From RHKX01 sp963826475 (GTDB taxonomy: Bacteria > Actinomycetota > Thermoleophilia > Solirubrobacterales > 70-9): a DNA stretch of 64,000 nucleotides. The stretch spans positions 1,798,001-1,862,000 of the forward strand of contig CAWGXC010000003.1 in the NCBI GenBank assembly GCA_963826475.1, given 5' to 3'. The notes below the pieces were generated by a model. That model searched no databases, had not been told where the DNA came from, and worked only from the letters and a program-made list of their open reading frames with translations. This document shows, one piece after another, positions 24,435 through 34,986 of the stretch. Position 1 is the stretch's first letter. Every line of letters starts with the position of its first letter. The position numbers and the translations under genes are program-made.

Positions 24435-26285
24435 CTAGGGGGCGATCCGGGTCACGGTCGCGTCGCCCGAGTTGGCCGTATAGACGGCGGACGTCCCGAT
24501 CGCGACGTCCGCCGGTTCCGCCCCGACGGGGATCGCGTCGCCCTGCTGCTCGCCATCGGATGGGTCGAAGCGCTCGACCTCGTTCTCACCGGCGCTGGAC
24601 ACCCAGATCGATCCCAGCCCCACCGCGACGCCGCTCGGCCGAGCGGCCACCCCGATCGGCGAGCCGATCGCCCGCAGCGTCGCCGGGCTGAGGCGCATCA
24701 GCGTGCTCGAGCCCTCGTCGACGACCCAGATACCCCGCGTCGAGACCGCAAGCGCGGTGGGGCCGGAGCTGACCTTCTGGTCGGCGACGACCTTCGCTGC
24801 TTCGGCGTCGATCCTCGTCACCCGCCCGGATGCCGTCTCGGCGACGTAGACGGAACCCTTCCCGGTTGCCAGCGCCGCCGGCGCGTGGGCGACGTCGACG
24901 GTGGCGCTGACTCGATTCGTCCTCGGATCGATTCGCATCACCGTGTCGTCGCCCTCGTTGCTGACCCAGACGAAGTTGGGGCTCACCGCGACGTCGCTGG
25001 GCTTCGAGCCGACGGGTACGCGAACCGACTTCCCCCCCTCGCCGGGATTGAGTCGGTAGAGAGCGTCTCGGTTGACCGCCCAGATCGAGCCGAAACCGAC
25101 CGCCACCGCCCGTGGCGAGTCCAGTGGGATCGGCGTCGAATACTTCTCCGGTCGGCCCTTGCGAAGGCGATCGACCTGATTGCTCCCGAGGCTGGCGACC
25201 CAGACGCGCACCTCACCGACGGCGACGCTGACCGGTTGTTCGCCGACGGCCCCCGGCGGCGATACCGCCACGGTCAGGTCTGCGGACCCCGCCATCTCGT
25301 CGGACCCGCCCACCACCAGCACGGCGATGATCGCGGCGGCGACGGCAGTCACGAGGCCGAGGCCGGCCGCAGCCATGCTCCTGCTCCTCCGGTGCTCGCG
25401 CGGGCCCGAAGCCGTCGACCGGCTGCCGAGGAGCGCCACTTCCAGGCTGCGCGCGAACTCTCCCGCCGTGGCGGGACGGTCGGCCGGTTCGATCGCCATG
25501 CCTTTCTGAAGCAGGGCGTCGACCTCCCTCGAAAGGGCCGGGGCCGCATCCGCGGCCGAGGGCCGCGGCGCCTTCGTGTGGGCGATCAGCGTGGCGAGCT
25601 CCGTCTCGCGTTGGAACGGGCGCCTTCCCGTGAGTGCCTGAAACGTCACGCAGGCGAGCGAGTAGGTGTCGGAGCGCGCATCGGCATCACCCGATTCGAT
25701 CTGCTCCGGGGCCGTGTAGTCGGCCGTGCCGAGTACCTGCCCGCTGCCGGTGAGCGCGGTCGAGGCCGTTGCGTCTCCTGGCTCGGGCTGCAGGGGCTTG
25801 GAGATCCCGAAGTCGGTCAAGTAGACGCGCTCGCCGCCATCGCCCGCCTCGGCCAGCAGCACGTTCGCCGGCTTGACGTCGCGGTGCACGAGGCCGGCGG
25901 TGTGGGCGGCATCGAGTGCGGCTGCGATTCCAGAGACGATCGCGGCTACCCGCGCCGCCTCCAGGGGTCCGTCGTCGAGCACGCGCGACAGATCGACGCC
26001 ATCGACGTAGCGCATGACGATGTAGAGGAGGCCATCCTCCTCCCCGGCGTGATGCACCGGAACGACGTTCGGATGCTCGACTGACGCCGCAAGCCGCGAC
26101 TCGCGCCGGAAGCGCGCGGCGAATGCCGGGTCCGCCGAGAGACGAGGGGCGATCACCTTGATCGCTCGCCGGCGGTCCAGCGAAATGCTGTGGGCCCGAA
26201 ACACGATCCCCATTCCTCCCCGGCCGATCTCCGCCTCGATCAGGTGGCCGGCGAAAGTGTCTCCAGGGTGGGGCTCCGCGCTCAC
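24435..26285 (-). CDS. Membrane Ser/Thr protein kinase with extracellular beta-propeller
   Basis: The 616 residues start at GTG 26285, overlapping the nadC stop (GTGA). The kinase domain (about 10-285) has GRGGMG, K43, HRDVKPAN (134-141), DFG (158-160) and APE (192-194): all active. A juxtamembrane basic segment and one TM (305-327) are followed by about 290 extracellular residues made of repeats such as IWVSSAGENEVERFDP and VWVSNEGDDTVMRIDP, a YVTN/NHL-type beta-propeller. This is the PknD-like plan: sensor outside, kinase inside. The ligand is unknown; the convergent FHA protein is a candidate target. Confidence 0.93.
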   Translation of the reverse strand: MSAEPHPGDTFAGHLIEAEIGRGGMGIVFRAHSISLDRRRAIKVIAPRLSADPAFAARFRRESRLAASVEHPNVVPVHHAGEEDGLLYIVMRYVDGVDLSRVLDDGPLEAARVAAIVSGIAAALDAAHTAGLVHRDVKPANVLLAEAGDGGERVYLTDFGISKPLQPEPGDATASTALTGSGQVLGTADYTAPEQIESGDADARSDTYSLACVTFQALTGRRPFQRETELATLIAHTKAPRPSAADAAPALSREVDALLQKGMAIEPADRPATAGEFARSLEVALLGSRSTASGPREHRRSRSMAAAGLGLVTAVAAAIIAVLVVGGSDEMAGSADLTVAVSPPGAVGEQPVSVAVGEVRVWVASLGSNQVDRLRKGRPEKYSTPIPLDSPRAVAVGFGSIWAVNRDALYRLNPGEGGKSVRVPVGSKPSDVAVSPNFVWVSNEGDDTVMRIDPRTNRVSATVDVAHAPAALATGKGSVYVAETASGRVTRIDAEAAKVVADQKVSSGPTALAVSTRGIWVVDEGSSTLMRLSPATLRAIGSPIGVAARPSGVAVGLGSIWVSSAGENEVERFDPSDGEQQGDAIPVGAEPADVAIGTSAVYTANSGDATVTRIAP

Positions 26286-27151
26286 GCCGGCTCGAGCAGC
26301 ATCGAGAGGTCGAGCGTCGGCGCCGAATGCGTGAGGGCGCCGACCGAGATGAAGTCCACGCCGGTCGCCGAGATGGCGCCGACGGATTCGAGCGTCACGC
26401 CGCCAGATGCCTCGAGGTCGGCTCGCCATCCGCTCTCGCGCTCGAAGTCGTCCCGCGCCGTGACCGCGGCCGCGAGCCCTTCCGTACCCATGTTGTCCAG
26501 CAGGAGCCTGCCGGCCCCGCTGGCCAGCGCCTCCTCGACCTCGGCGGCGTTGCGGCACTCGATCTCGATCGGGCGCTCGGGATGGGCGGCCCGGGCGCCG
26601 CTGACGGCATCGGAGAGACCGCCGGCGAGGGCGACGTGGTTCTCCTTGATCAGAATCTCGTCGTAGAGCCCGATCCGGTGGTTTCGCCCTCCCCCGGCCC
26701 GAACGGCTGCCTTCTCGAGCTCCCGCAGCCCCGGCGTCGTCTTCCGGGTGTCGAGGATCGTCGCCCGTCCGCCCTGCGCTCCGGCGGCAGCGACGAAGCG
26801 CGCCGTGAGCGTCGCTACGCCTGAGAGCCGCCCGACGAAATTGAGCGCAACTCGCTCCGCCGCAAGGAGCGCGCGCGCCGGGCCGGCGATCACCGCTACG
26901 TCGAAGGGCACCTCAGTCCGCCACTCACCCTCGTCGCCGAGGCGCTCGAGATCGCCGCCACCGACGCGCCTGAATGCCTCCGCCGCGACCCCCAGGCCGA
27001 ACAGGACACCCGGCTGCTTCTGCACGATCCGGGCCCGGGCATGCGCTCCGGCGGGAACCGTCGAGTCGGTGGTGATGTCACCTGTGCCGATGTCCTCGGC
27101 CAACGCGCGCCCGACGAGCTCGCGCCAGCCGCCGCTCCCGGGGGGGGTCAT
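26282..27151 (-). CDS. nadC: Nicotinate-nucleotide pyrophosphorylase (carboxylating)
   Basis: The 289 residues start at ATG 27151, overlapping the prfB stop (ATGA). Family motifs are seen: EDIGTGDITTDS, ALNFVGRLSGVATLT, LDTRKTTPGLRELEKAAV, GGGRNHRIGLYDEILIKENH and IEIECRNAAEVEEAL. It converts quinolinate and PRPP to nicotinate mononucleotide, CO2 and PPi. It is translationally linked to RF2 upstream and the kinase downstream, a coupling without obvious metabolic logic. nadA is on the same strand but 5.5 kb downstream. Confidence 0.96.
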   Translation of the reverse strand: MTPPGSGGWRELVGRALAEDIGTGDITTDSTVPAGAHARARIVQKQPGVLFGLGVAAEAFRRVGGGDLERLGDEGEWRTEVPFDVAVIAGPARALLAAERVALNFVGRLSGVATLTARFVAAAGAQGGRATILDTRKTTPGLRELEKAAVRAGGGRNHRIGLYDEILIKENHVALAGGLSDAVSGARAAHPERPIEIECRNAAEVEEALASGAGRLLLDNMGTEGLAAAVTARDDFERESGWRADLEASGGVTLESVGAISATGVDFISVGALTHSAPTLDLSMLLEPA

Positions 27152-28255
27152 CCGCCGTGTGCTGCGCTCTGCAGCAGGTACTCGCGGATGAAGCCGTCGA
27201 GATCCCCGTCGAGGACGCGCTGTGCGTCTCCGGCCTCGTGCCCGGTGCGGTGGTCCTTGACCCGGGTCGTCGGATGGAGGGTGTAGCTGCGGATCTGCGA
27301 TCCCCACTCGACCGCCTTCTGCTCTCCGCGCTCGGCCGCCATCTCCTCGGATCGTTTGCGTTCCTCCTCGGCGATCAGGCGAGCTCGCAGCATCTGCATC
27401 GCCGTCGCCTTGTTCTGCGTCTGCGATCGCTCGTTCTGGCATTGAACGACGATGCCGGTCGGCACGTGCGTGAGCCGCACCGCGGAGTCGGTCTTGTTGA
27501 CGTGCTGTCCGCCGGCGCCGGACGCCCGGTAAGTGTCGACCCGGATGTCGCCCTCGTCGAGCTCGACCTCGACGTCGTCGGCGACCAGCGGGGAGACGTC
27601 GAGCTGCGCAAAGGCCGTGTGACGACGCGACTGCGAGTCGAAGGGAGAGATCCGGACGAGCCGGTGGACGCCCCGCTCGGCCGAGAACAGCCCGTACGCG
27701 TTCTCACCACGGGCGATGAACGTCGCTGACTTCAAGCCCGCCTCCTCGCCCTCGGAGGCCTCCTTCAGCTCGGTCTGAAAGCCGCGGCGCTCCGACCAGC
27801 GCAGGTACATGCGCAGCAGCATCTCGGCCCAGTCCTGGGAATCGGTGCCGCCGGCGCCCGATCTGATCGTCACGACGGCGTCGCCGTCGTCGTGCTCGCC
27901 GCTGAAGAGTCGCTGCTCCTCGAGCTCACCGAGGCGCACTTCGACCGAGTCGAGCTGCTCGTTCAGCTCGGCGGCCATCTCCTCGTCCTCGGCGGCCATC
28001 TCGGCGAGCTCGCCCAGGTCGGCGGCGTCGGAGGAGATGCCCTCCCAGAGATCGATCTTGCGCTTTGCGCGGGTGTGCTCGCCGGAGATCCTGGCCGCAG
28101 CCTCCTGGTCGTCCCAGAACCCGGGAGCCTGCATCGCGGACTCGAGCCGCTCGACGTCGCTGGTCAGCTTCTCCGGGTCAAAGGTAGTCCCGGAGCAGCG
28201 TCAACTGCTCGCGGACCTCCGCGATCCGGGCGTTTGTGTCGAGCGCCTCGGCCAT
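27148..28255 (-). CDS. prfB: Peptide chain release factor 2, with programmed +1 frameshift
   Basis: Two frames make one protein of 368 residues. Frame 1 runs from ATG 28255 for 25 codons (ending RDYL) to CTT then TGA at 28180. After a +1 shift, translation continues GAC (Asp) from 28179 to the stop at 27148. The body shows SPFDSQSRRHTAF (near the stop-codon recognition region) and the catalytic GGQ in GAGGQHVNKTD. RF2 reads UGA/UAA. The in-frame UGA makes the level of RF2 control its own synthesis. The ATG at 28134 seen in the second frame alone would give a truncated protein. Confidence 0.95.
28177..28183 (-). promoter_or_regulatory. RF2 programmed frameshift site CTT TGA C
   Basis: The heptamer CTTTGAC, identical to the classic prfB shift site, sits after codon 24. 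The upstream Shine-Dalgarno-like element is weak here: CGGGAC rather than AGGGGG. Confidence 0.93.
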
Positions 28256-28284
28256 TGGTAAGCAGGCTAGCGCGCGCCGGGGGG

Positions 28285-28647
28285 TCAGCGGTGGCTGTGG
28301 GAGGTGGACCACTTCCGGTACGACATCAGCGCCCGCCTTCGCCTCATCTGCTCCGACGTCTCGCGCCGCAGCATCCCCACCGGGTGGGGTCCCTGCACAT
28401 GCGGGTGCGGCCCCAGCGTGCCGTAGTGCTTGCGCAGGTTTGCCTTGAGCGTCCCGCGATGAACGGCACATGCATACCTGGTGGGGCCATATATGCCCCG
28501 ACCCTGCCACACCAGCCAGTTTCCCGGCTCCACATCCACATAGGTGCCGAACATCAGAAGCGAGAGGCTCTCGGTCAGGCCCTTGTGCGTGTCCTCGTCG
28601 GGCAGGGCATCGCAGAACTCGCAGCGGAAGATGAGCCGGCAGGGCAT
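28285..28647 (-). CDS. Small protein with zinc-ribbon-like Cys pattern
   Basis: I do not recognise the family. The 120 residues have CxxC at 9-12 (CEFC) and CxxH at 60-63 (CAVH) framing a conserved-looking core with LMFGTYVDVEPGNWLVW and GRGIYGP. The tail is basic. AGGTGG lies 8 bases before ATG 28647. It starts 20 bases after the stop of the AbiEi/DUF559 gene on the same strand, so the two may be an operon. The zinc site is inferred only from spacing. Confidence 0.6.
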   Translation of the reverse strand: MPCRLIFRCEFCDALPDEDTHKGLTESLSLLMFGTYVDVEPGNWLVWQGRGIYGPTRYACAVHRGTLKANLRKHYGTLGPHPHVQGPHPVGMLRRETSEQMRRRRALMSYRKWSTSHSHR

Positions 28648-28667
28648 AAGGGACCACCTGATACATA

Positions 28668-29612
28668 TCAGGCGTTTGAAATGGCGCGCAGGCGGAGACC
28701 GGTGCGTTCGCGTTCGCGTTTGATCTGGTCACGGGTGAAGCGAACCACGTTCCAGCTGACCGTGGCAAGGATCTGGCCGCGATCGGCATCGTCCTCGTTT
28801 GCCTGGCGGCCACCATGCCAGCGCCACGAGTCGACCTCGACGATGAGATTCAGGTCGGGCCAGCAGAAGTCGGCGATGAACTGACGTTCGCCAACTCGGA
28901 TTGGGTGATTGACGAGGGGCTGCGGCACCTCAAACTCACGGCAGATAGATCGCATCCGGCGCTCGTTGACCGATCGGGCTTCGACAGGGTCGTCGATGAT
29001 CAGGGCGAGGACGTGACGGACACCGGGCCGGGAGCGGTGCAGGTGGGCGAGCTCCTCCAGTCGATGCCGGTTGAGCATCCGCAACGAGTCGGCGGCCATG
29101 ATCAGGTCCTCGGTCCCTTCCGCCCCGAGGACGGAGGCGCAGTCGATGACCGTTCGGGCGGGCGAGGTGCAGGGGATGCCCTGGCGGATAGAGGCGTCGC
29201 GCGAATCGATCGTGCGGCGATGGACCTTGATGCCCGGTCGGCTCCGTCCACTTCCACCGGCGTTGGTGATGGAGGGCATCGAGGGAGCGTCCTCAATGAA
29301 CCCGAACAGGCTGGCTGCACATAGGTCGCTGACGAGCGAACCGCGTCCGCAGGCGAAGACGGCCGCGAGGTATCGCTGCTGGGTGGTGAATGGAGGTGGG
29401 TGAACTGCGAAGACACCCTGGTGGACGCGAAAGAGGCGCCTTCTGGCGACTCTGTTCCTGACCCCGCGTCCGCTCAGCCCGAGTTCATTGAGCTGACTCC
29501 CGGTGATCAGATTTCGTTGCCGGCTCGCGAAACGCTCGGCACCCTCCGAGATTGCCTTCCCGTTGGCGTCTTCCGGCCCATACTGGGCCGCTTTCTGCCA
29601 ATGGGAGGCCAC
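28668..29612 (-). CDS. AbiEi-like/DUF559 (Vsr-type endonuclease fold) protein
   Basis: The 314 residues start at GTG 29612. The N-terminal winged-helix-like part (LITGSQLNELGLSGRGVRN, then RLFRVHQGVFAV) resembles AbiEi antitoxin-type proteins common in actinobacteria. A central region has SPARTVIDCA. The C-terminal 110 residues carry the DUF559 nuclease-like core FIADFCWPDLNLIVEVDSW (Asp and Glu-x-Asp) and WNVVRFT. Usually annotated as a hypothetical or DUF559 protein. A role in defence or DNA repair is possible but unproven; no AbiEii toxin gene is adjacent. Confidence 0.78.
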   Translation of the reverse strand: MASHWQKAAQYGPEDANGKAISEGAERFASRQRNLITGSQLNELGLSGRGVRNRVARRRLFRVHQGVFAVHPPPFTTQQRYLAAVFACGRGSLVSDLCAASLFGFIEDAPSMPSITNAGGSGRSRPGIKVHRRTIDSRDASIRQGIPCTSPARTVIDCASVLGAEGTEDLIMAADSLRMLNRHRLEELAHLHRSRPGVRHVLALIIDDPVEARSVNERRMRSICREFEVPQPLVNHPIRVGERQFIADFCWPDLNLIVEVDSWRWHGGRQANEDDADRGQILATVSWNVVRFTRDQIKRERERTGLRLRAISNA

Positions 29613-29803
29613 CCGCTGACCTTCGCACTGCAGCGAGCACTCGTGGCGCGCCCCGTTCTATGCCTGAGAGGCGGAAGTGAAACGAATGATGCGCCGCCAG
29701 CGTCTCAGGCGAGGTTGGGAGTGAGCTGATCAAGGAAGAGGAGCGGTCGCTGCCATCTGGCAGTGATCCGATCGATGACGCAGAGCTGACGCTTCCCGGC
29801 CCG

Positions 29804-32641
<2,838 letters not shown>

Positions 32642-32712
32642 CTCAGGTCAGGGTACCGAAAGGCCCCATGGCGACCGAATGGCTGGGAGCCGGATGCGCC
32701 CGCAGCGTCAGC

Positions 32713-33783
32713 TCAATTGCCGGGAGCGGGCGACCGCAGGGCAACGGTTCGGTCGCGTCCGCCGTGCTTGGCGGCGTAAAGGCCTTCGTCGGCCCGCTTG
32801 AGCAGCGACTCGACCGGCTCGCCGCCCACCCACTCCGCCACGCCGACCGAGCAGCTCAGCCCGTCGGGAAGCGCTTCGCGGAGCTGGTTGCCCAGCGTCA
32901 CCGCCTCCTCGAGCGTGCACGACGGGAGGGTGACCGCGAACTCGTCGCCGCCGATCCGGGCGAGCAGATCCGTCACGCGCAGCCGCCGGCGCCAGCGGAC
33001 GGCTGCAGTGTGCAGCAGCCGATCGCCCGCCGCATGCCCCCAGCGATCGTTGAAGGACTTGAGGTCATCCAGGTCGAGCAAGCCGATCGAAAGGCGATGT
33101 CGCCCCCGAGTCGCGCGGGCCAGCTCACGCGAGAGCTCGTCCTGCCACGCACGCCGATTGGAGACCTCGGTGAGCGGATCCGTTCGGGCCAGACCGGTCA
33201 TGTGCTCGAGGGCCTCGGCGCGATCGATGGCGACCGCGGCCTCGTCGGCGAGCAGCTCGAGCAGACCGAGGAGGCGGTCGCTCGGAGGTGCCGTCGGATG
33301 GCTCCACCCCATCGCGATCACACGGTTGCGTCCACCATCGGGCCGGATCGGCTGCCACACGGCCGACACCGCGCCTGCTTCGGCCAGTGGCCAGCCGAGC
33401 GGTCCGCTGCTGTCCAGGTTCGAGGCGAACGTGACCTTCCCGGTGCTCTGGGCGATCGTGGCGTAGGCATTGGGGTCGGCGTCGGCGGCGACGCCTCCGA
33501 GCTCGGATCCGCACGCGGCGGTGACGAGCAGGCCGGGGGCGTTGGTCGGCGGCTCGATCACCGCGGCGACCTCGCAACCGGCGAGATCCATCGCCGCGTG
33601 GCAAAGGGTCCGGCGCGTCTCATCGAGCTGAGTGCTCCGCGCCAGGGACCGGGTGGCGGTGGCCAAAGCCTCCAGCTCATCCGTGCGAGCGCGCAGCTCG
33701 TCGACCTCCCGACGCAGCTCGACCACGATCGACCCGCTCACAGCGGCCTCCGCGGATCCCAAATCTTCACGCCCGGGGTGCAT
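32713..33783 (-). CDS. GAF-GGDEF diguanylate cyclase
   Basis: The 356 residues have a short coiled-coil head, a GAF-like sensor (about 45-195), and a GGDEF domain (about 200-350). The active site reads RIGGDEF, and the inhibitory I-site RxxD (RVTD) lies five residues before, so it should make c-di-GMP with product feedback. LARTDPLTEVSNRRAW is the usual entry to the domain. No membrane segment, so it is cytoplasmic. It resembles the C-terminal part of the PAS-GGDEF protein at 34987-36771. Confidence 0.93.
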   Translation of the reverse strand: MHPGREDLGSAEAAVSGSIVVELRREVDELRARTDELEALATATRSLARSTQLDETRRTLCHAAMDLAGCEVAAVIEPPTNAPGLLVTAACGSELGGVAADADPNAYATIAQSTGKVTFASNLDSSGPLGWPLAEAGAVSAVWQPIRPDGGRNRVIAMGWSHPTAPPSDRLLGLLELLADEAAVAIDRAEALEHMTGLARTDPLTEVSNRRAWQDELSRELARATRGRHRLSIGLLDLDDLKSFNDRWGHAAGDRLLHTAAVRWRRRLRVTDLLARIGGDEFAVTLPSCTLEEAVTLGNQLREALPDGLSCSVGVAEWVGGEPVESLLKRADEGLYAAKHGGRDRTVALRSPAPGN

Positions 33784-33821
33784 CTCGTTCAGCGTAGACC
33801 CCCCTGCGAGCCCAACTGCAT

Positions 33822-34169
33822 TCAGGCTTCCCTGCCGCGCATCCGGCCGACGAGGCGGCGGGTGGTGGAGCGCTTCCGGCTCAGCTCGCGATGGCGCTTC
33901 ACCTGGCGGCTGATGTCGAGCGAGAGCGCCTTGATCGAGTGCCTCATGAGCGGCGAGCGCTCCTCGGCGTGCAGCGTCACCTTCTTCTCCCAGAGCGTGG
34001 CCTCCGCGACGTACTTGTCCTTGATCGAGGGATTCGCCTCCTCCCGCAGCACGATCTCGAGGCGGGCTCCCGCCGAGACCTGCTTGCCGAGCTTTCCGAA
34101 TCGCTTTGCGATCTGCTCGCGGATCTCGTCATCAACGCTCGTGTCGCGGCCGACGATCTCGATCTGCAT
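33822..34169 (-). CDS. hpf: Ribosome hibernation promoting factor, short form
   Basis: The 115-residue protein has the HPF/YfiA fold: MQIEIVGRDTSVDDEIREQI, the central LEIVLREEANPSIKDKYVAEATLW, and a basic end (KRHRELSRKRSTTRR). It binds the 30S subunit between head and body, silencing idle ribosomes. It lacks the extra C-terminal dimerisation domain of long HPF, which is the common form in many actinobacteria. The position next to secA agrees with the frequent hpf-secA neighbourhood. Confidence 0.92.
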   Translation of the reverse strand: MQIEIVGRDTSVDDEIREQIAKRFGKLGKQVSAGARLEIVLREEANPSIKDKYVAEATLWEKKVTLHAEERSPLMRHSIKALSLDISRQVKRHRELSRKRSTTRRLVGRMRGREA

Positions 34170-34211
34170 ACCGGCTCCTGTCGCTTGGTGGGAGGATTCG
34201 CCCCGCGCATG

Positions 34212-34853
34212 CTACGCGGACCCCCTAGTTCTCGCGGGATCGAGCCGGGGCGCAGGCACCGCCGCAAGCGTCACCGCGTTGATCCGAAGGCAACCCGCTC
34301 GCCGCAGAGCCGCGGCGCAAGCGTTGAGCGTCGCTCCGGTCGTCGTGACGTCGTCGAGCAGCAGGCACCGCTCAGGGACCGGCGCACCGATCGCAAACCG
34401 CGGGGGAGCGCTCAGCCGGCGACGCCGGGACCGACCGCGCTGGGGCCGCCCGTCGAGTCGCCGCAGACAGGGTACGACCGTCAACCCGCTCGCTCCCGAA
34501 ACTGCCCGAGCGAGCTCAGCCGCCGGGTCGAACCCGCGGCGGGCGAACCTCAGCGGAGAGGGAGGCACCGGCACGATCGCCCCGTCCAGGACGTCGGGCG
34601 GAGCGCCGGCGACGATCAGCGAAGCGCCCAGCTCGGCGACCACGAGGAGGCGGTGGAACTTCAGCGCCGCCACCAGGCGCCTGCCCGGTCCTTCATAGGG
34701 AAGCGGCGCGTAGCCTTCGTCGAGCGCCTCGGTCACCAGCCGCTGCGGACGCGCGTGGTCGATGGCGGCGACGCAGCTCCGGCACAGGCCGGGACCGCGC
34801 GCCGAACGGGCCAGCGGGCTGCGACAACAGAGGCACAGCGGCGGGGCGAGCAG
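34212..34853 (-). CDS. comF: ComF family amidophosphoribosyltransferase-like protein; start codon uncertain
   Basis: The PRTase part is clear: LKFHRLLVVAELGASLI, IVPVPPSPLRFARRGFDPAAELA and the PRPP-binding LLLDDVTTTGATLNACA. Upstream in the same frame is the ComF zinc ribbon: CxCC near 34835-34823 and CxxC near 34784-34773. The only standard start in this frame, GTG 34736, lies after the ribbon and would delete it. The frame is open back to a TGA near 34962 but offers no ATG/GTG/TTG. I set the 5' end at a CTG (34853) at the usual distance from the ribbon. Either a rare start codon or a sequencing error is implied. The family role is in DNA uptake. Confidence 0.75.
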   Translation of the reverse strand: MLAPPLCLCCRSPLARSARGPGLCRSCVAAIDHARPQRLVTEALDEGYAPLPYEGPGRRLVAALKFHRLLVVAELGASLIVAGAPPDVLDGAIVPVPPSPLRFARRGFDPAAELARAVSGASGLTVVPCLRRLDGRPQRGRSRRRRLSAPPRFAIGAPVPERCLLLDDVTTTGATLNACAAALRRAGCLRINAVTLAAVPAPRLDPARTRGSA

Positions 34854-34986
34854 CCCGATGGCTCGGGAGGAGAGGGCTTGGGCGACTTCAGCGCGTCGGA
34901 TGGGTGAAGGATCGGTCCCGCCGCCACGACGATCACCACCCGTTCGTGACGATGCAGGAGACGATCAGCGCTGATTCAGGCAGCGC

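Noticed and set aside
28178..28255. prfB as a pseudogene due to the in-frame TGA
   Set aside because: The TGA is inside the exact CTTTGAC shift site and the downstream frame is intact, as expected for programmed frameshifting.
29730..29803. Terminator downstream of secA
   Set aside because: A short CTGCCAGATGGCAG hairpin exists but without a T-run or strong stem; too weak to list.
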